A stretch of DNA of 15,695 bases from Betaproteobacteria bacterium (GTDB lineage Bacteria > Pseudomonadota > Gammaproteobacteria > Burkholderiales > SG8-41), in assembly GCA_021414185.1 (NCBI GenBank), contig JAIOOZ010000165.1:1-15695 (forward strand). Direction: 5' to 3'. Positions within the stretch are counted from its first letter, which is position 1. Each line of letters starts with the position of its first letter. The translations under genes and the position numbers were made by a program. Under the pieces are notes generated by a model. That model was not told where the DNA came from and did no database searches. It saw nothing but the letters and a program-made list of their open reading frames with translations. Positions 15,108-15,695 of the stretch are shown here, piece by piece.

Positions 15108-15611
15108 ATGCTCGCAGCAAGCGAAGCGCAGGACGTCCTGAAGACCGCGGAGCTGGTATGTCCGGCAGCGGCGGCGGCGCAGGCGGTGGAACGCATGGCG
15201 GCGGAAATAACCGCTGCTCTGGCGACGGCGCATCCACTGGTGCTGAGCGTTATGACAGGCGCGGTGGTGGTGACAGGGCAACTGCTGCCTTTGCTTCGCT
15301 TCCCGCTCGATTTCGACTACATACACCTGACGCGTTATGGCGACGCCACCCGCGGCGGCAGCATTGAATGGAAAATGTTTCCCGCCGAGCGGATTGCCGG
15401 GCGCGCGGTGCTGGTGATCGACGACATAGAGGCTGGCGCCGGCAGTTTTCACGCGGCAGTGTTTGCCGACAAGGACATCGGCAGGGCGAAGCCGATTGCC
15501 GCCGACTTCATCGGCATCTCGCTGCCCAACCGTTATGTATTCGGCTTTGGCATGGACGTCAAAGGTGCGTGGCGCAACCTGCCCGCGGTCTACGCAATGA
15601 AAGAGGGCTGA
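15108..15611 (+). CDS. hpt: Hypoxanthine-guanine phosphoribosyltransferase-like protein, PRPP loop apparently deleted
   Basis: Family members convert hypoxanthine or guanine plus PRPP into IMP or GMP. The 167 residues match the betaproteobacterial Hpt type found beside mtnP: LVLSVMTGAVVVTGQLLP, FPLDFDYIHLTRYGDATRGG, WKMFP, GRAVLVIDDI, then AAVFADKDIGRAKPIAADFIG and NRYVFGFGMDVKGAWRNLPAVYA. The PRPP motif is broken. In the family, VDDI is followed by LDEG(D/H)TLAAI and some further residues; here IDDI (to Ile107) goes straight to EAGAGSFHAAV. About 15 residues (45 bases) are missing at about 15428/15429, with the frame kept. The family is usually near 180 residues. It probably cannot bind PRPP normally. 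The comparison is from memory of related proteins, not an alignment. It lies nine bases after galU and four before mtnP. Confidence 0.8.
   Translation: MLAASEAQDVLKTAELVCPAAAAAQAVERMAAEITAALATAHPLVLSVMTGAVVVTGQLLPLLRFPLDFDYIHLTRYGDATRGGSIEWKMFPAERIAGRAVLVIDDIEAGAGSFHAAVFADKDIGRAKPIAADFIGISLPNRYVFGFGMDVKGAWRNLPAVYAMKEG
15602..15607 (+). promoter_or_regulatory. Ribosome binding site of mtnP
   Basis: AGAGGG inside the last codons of hpt, eight bases before the ATG at 15616, supports that start and implies coupling with hpt translation. Confidence 0.55.
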
Positions 15612-15615
15612 TTCC

Positions 15616-15695
15616 ATGCTGGCGATCATAGGCGGCAGCGGCTTCACGCAGATTCCCGGTCTCGAATCCGTGCGGCGCGAAGTGGTGCGCACGCC
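15616..15695 (+). CDS. mtnP: Probable S-methyl-5'-thioinosine phosphorylase (MTAP/PNP family), N-terminus only
   Basis: Only 26 codons lie in the window. They begin MLAIIGGSGFTQIPGLE and include REVVRTP. IIGGSG is the phosphate-binding loop of the MTAP/PNP type II nucleoside phosphorylase family. MLAIIGGSG(L/F)TQ is the form seen in proteins annotated as S-methyl-5'-thioinosine phosphorylase in Pseudomonas and betaproteobacteria. The enzyme splits methylthioinosine into methylthioribose-1-phosphate and hypoxanthine, which the neighbouring Hpt would recycle. Methylthioadenosine phosphorylase is the alternative; the substrate-deciding residues are outside the window. Confidence 0.75.
   Translation, partial: MLAIIGGSGFTQIPGLESVRREVVRT

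Noticed and set aside
12354..15692. An unbroken antisense frame of 1112 codons opposite ligA, galU and hpt
   Set aside because: Arg/His/Ala/Gln-rich with no recognisable domain, and lying exactly opposite well-identified genes. Long antisense frames are common in GC-rich coding DNA.

Overview
This is a compact, GC-rich (roughly 60 % or more by eye) stretch of a proteobacterial chromosome, most likely from a betaproteobacterium. The RecR tail, short QueF, PilU, ZipA, Hpt and MtnP sequences all resemble betaproteobacterial versions, and smc-zipA-ligA is an order typical of proteobacteria. No phage, IS element, CRISPR array, tRNA or rRNA is visible. No gap between genes exceeds about 100 bases. 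All identifications come from reading motifs by eye; no database was searched.

Left part: the 3' end of recR overlaps rluB (+ strand). rluB then runs tail-to-tail into prmB, with a 122-base overlap. The minus-strand block, read from right to left, is dapC, dapD, an unrecognised 265-residue protein, a PilU-type retraction ATPase, and prmB. It joins two lysine/diaminopimelate genes, a type IV pilus motor with an uncharacterised partner, and a ribosomal-protein methyltransferase. Middle part: a DMT/EamA transporter (+) converges on queF (-), overlapping it by 41 bases; queF diverges from smc.

Right part: one dense + strand run, smc - zipA - ligA - galU - hpt - mtnP. It covers chromosome organisation, cell division, DNA ligation, UDP-glucose synthesis and purine/methylthioadenosine salvage. 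Three of the five complete loci here carry visible lesions, each of a different kind. smc has an in-frame TAA at codon 461 that splits an otherwise full-length 1172-codon gene. galU has a perfect 29-bp tandem duplication (14421-14478) that shifts the frame; removing one copy restores a 289-residue GalU. hpt seems to lack about 15 residues that include the PRPP-binding loop. zipA and ligA look intact.

The main point of interest is therefore damage rather than a new system: either real gene decay in a core operon, or assembly/sequencing errors that happen to fall in one operon. Read mapping or resequencing would decide. The best candidate for undescribed biology is the unrecognised gene immediately upstream of pilU.
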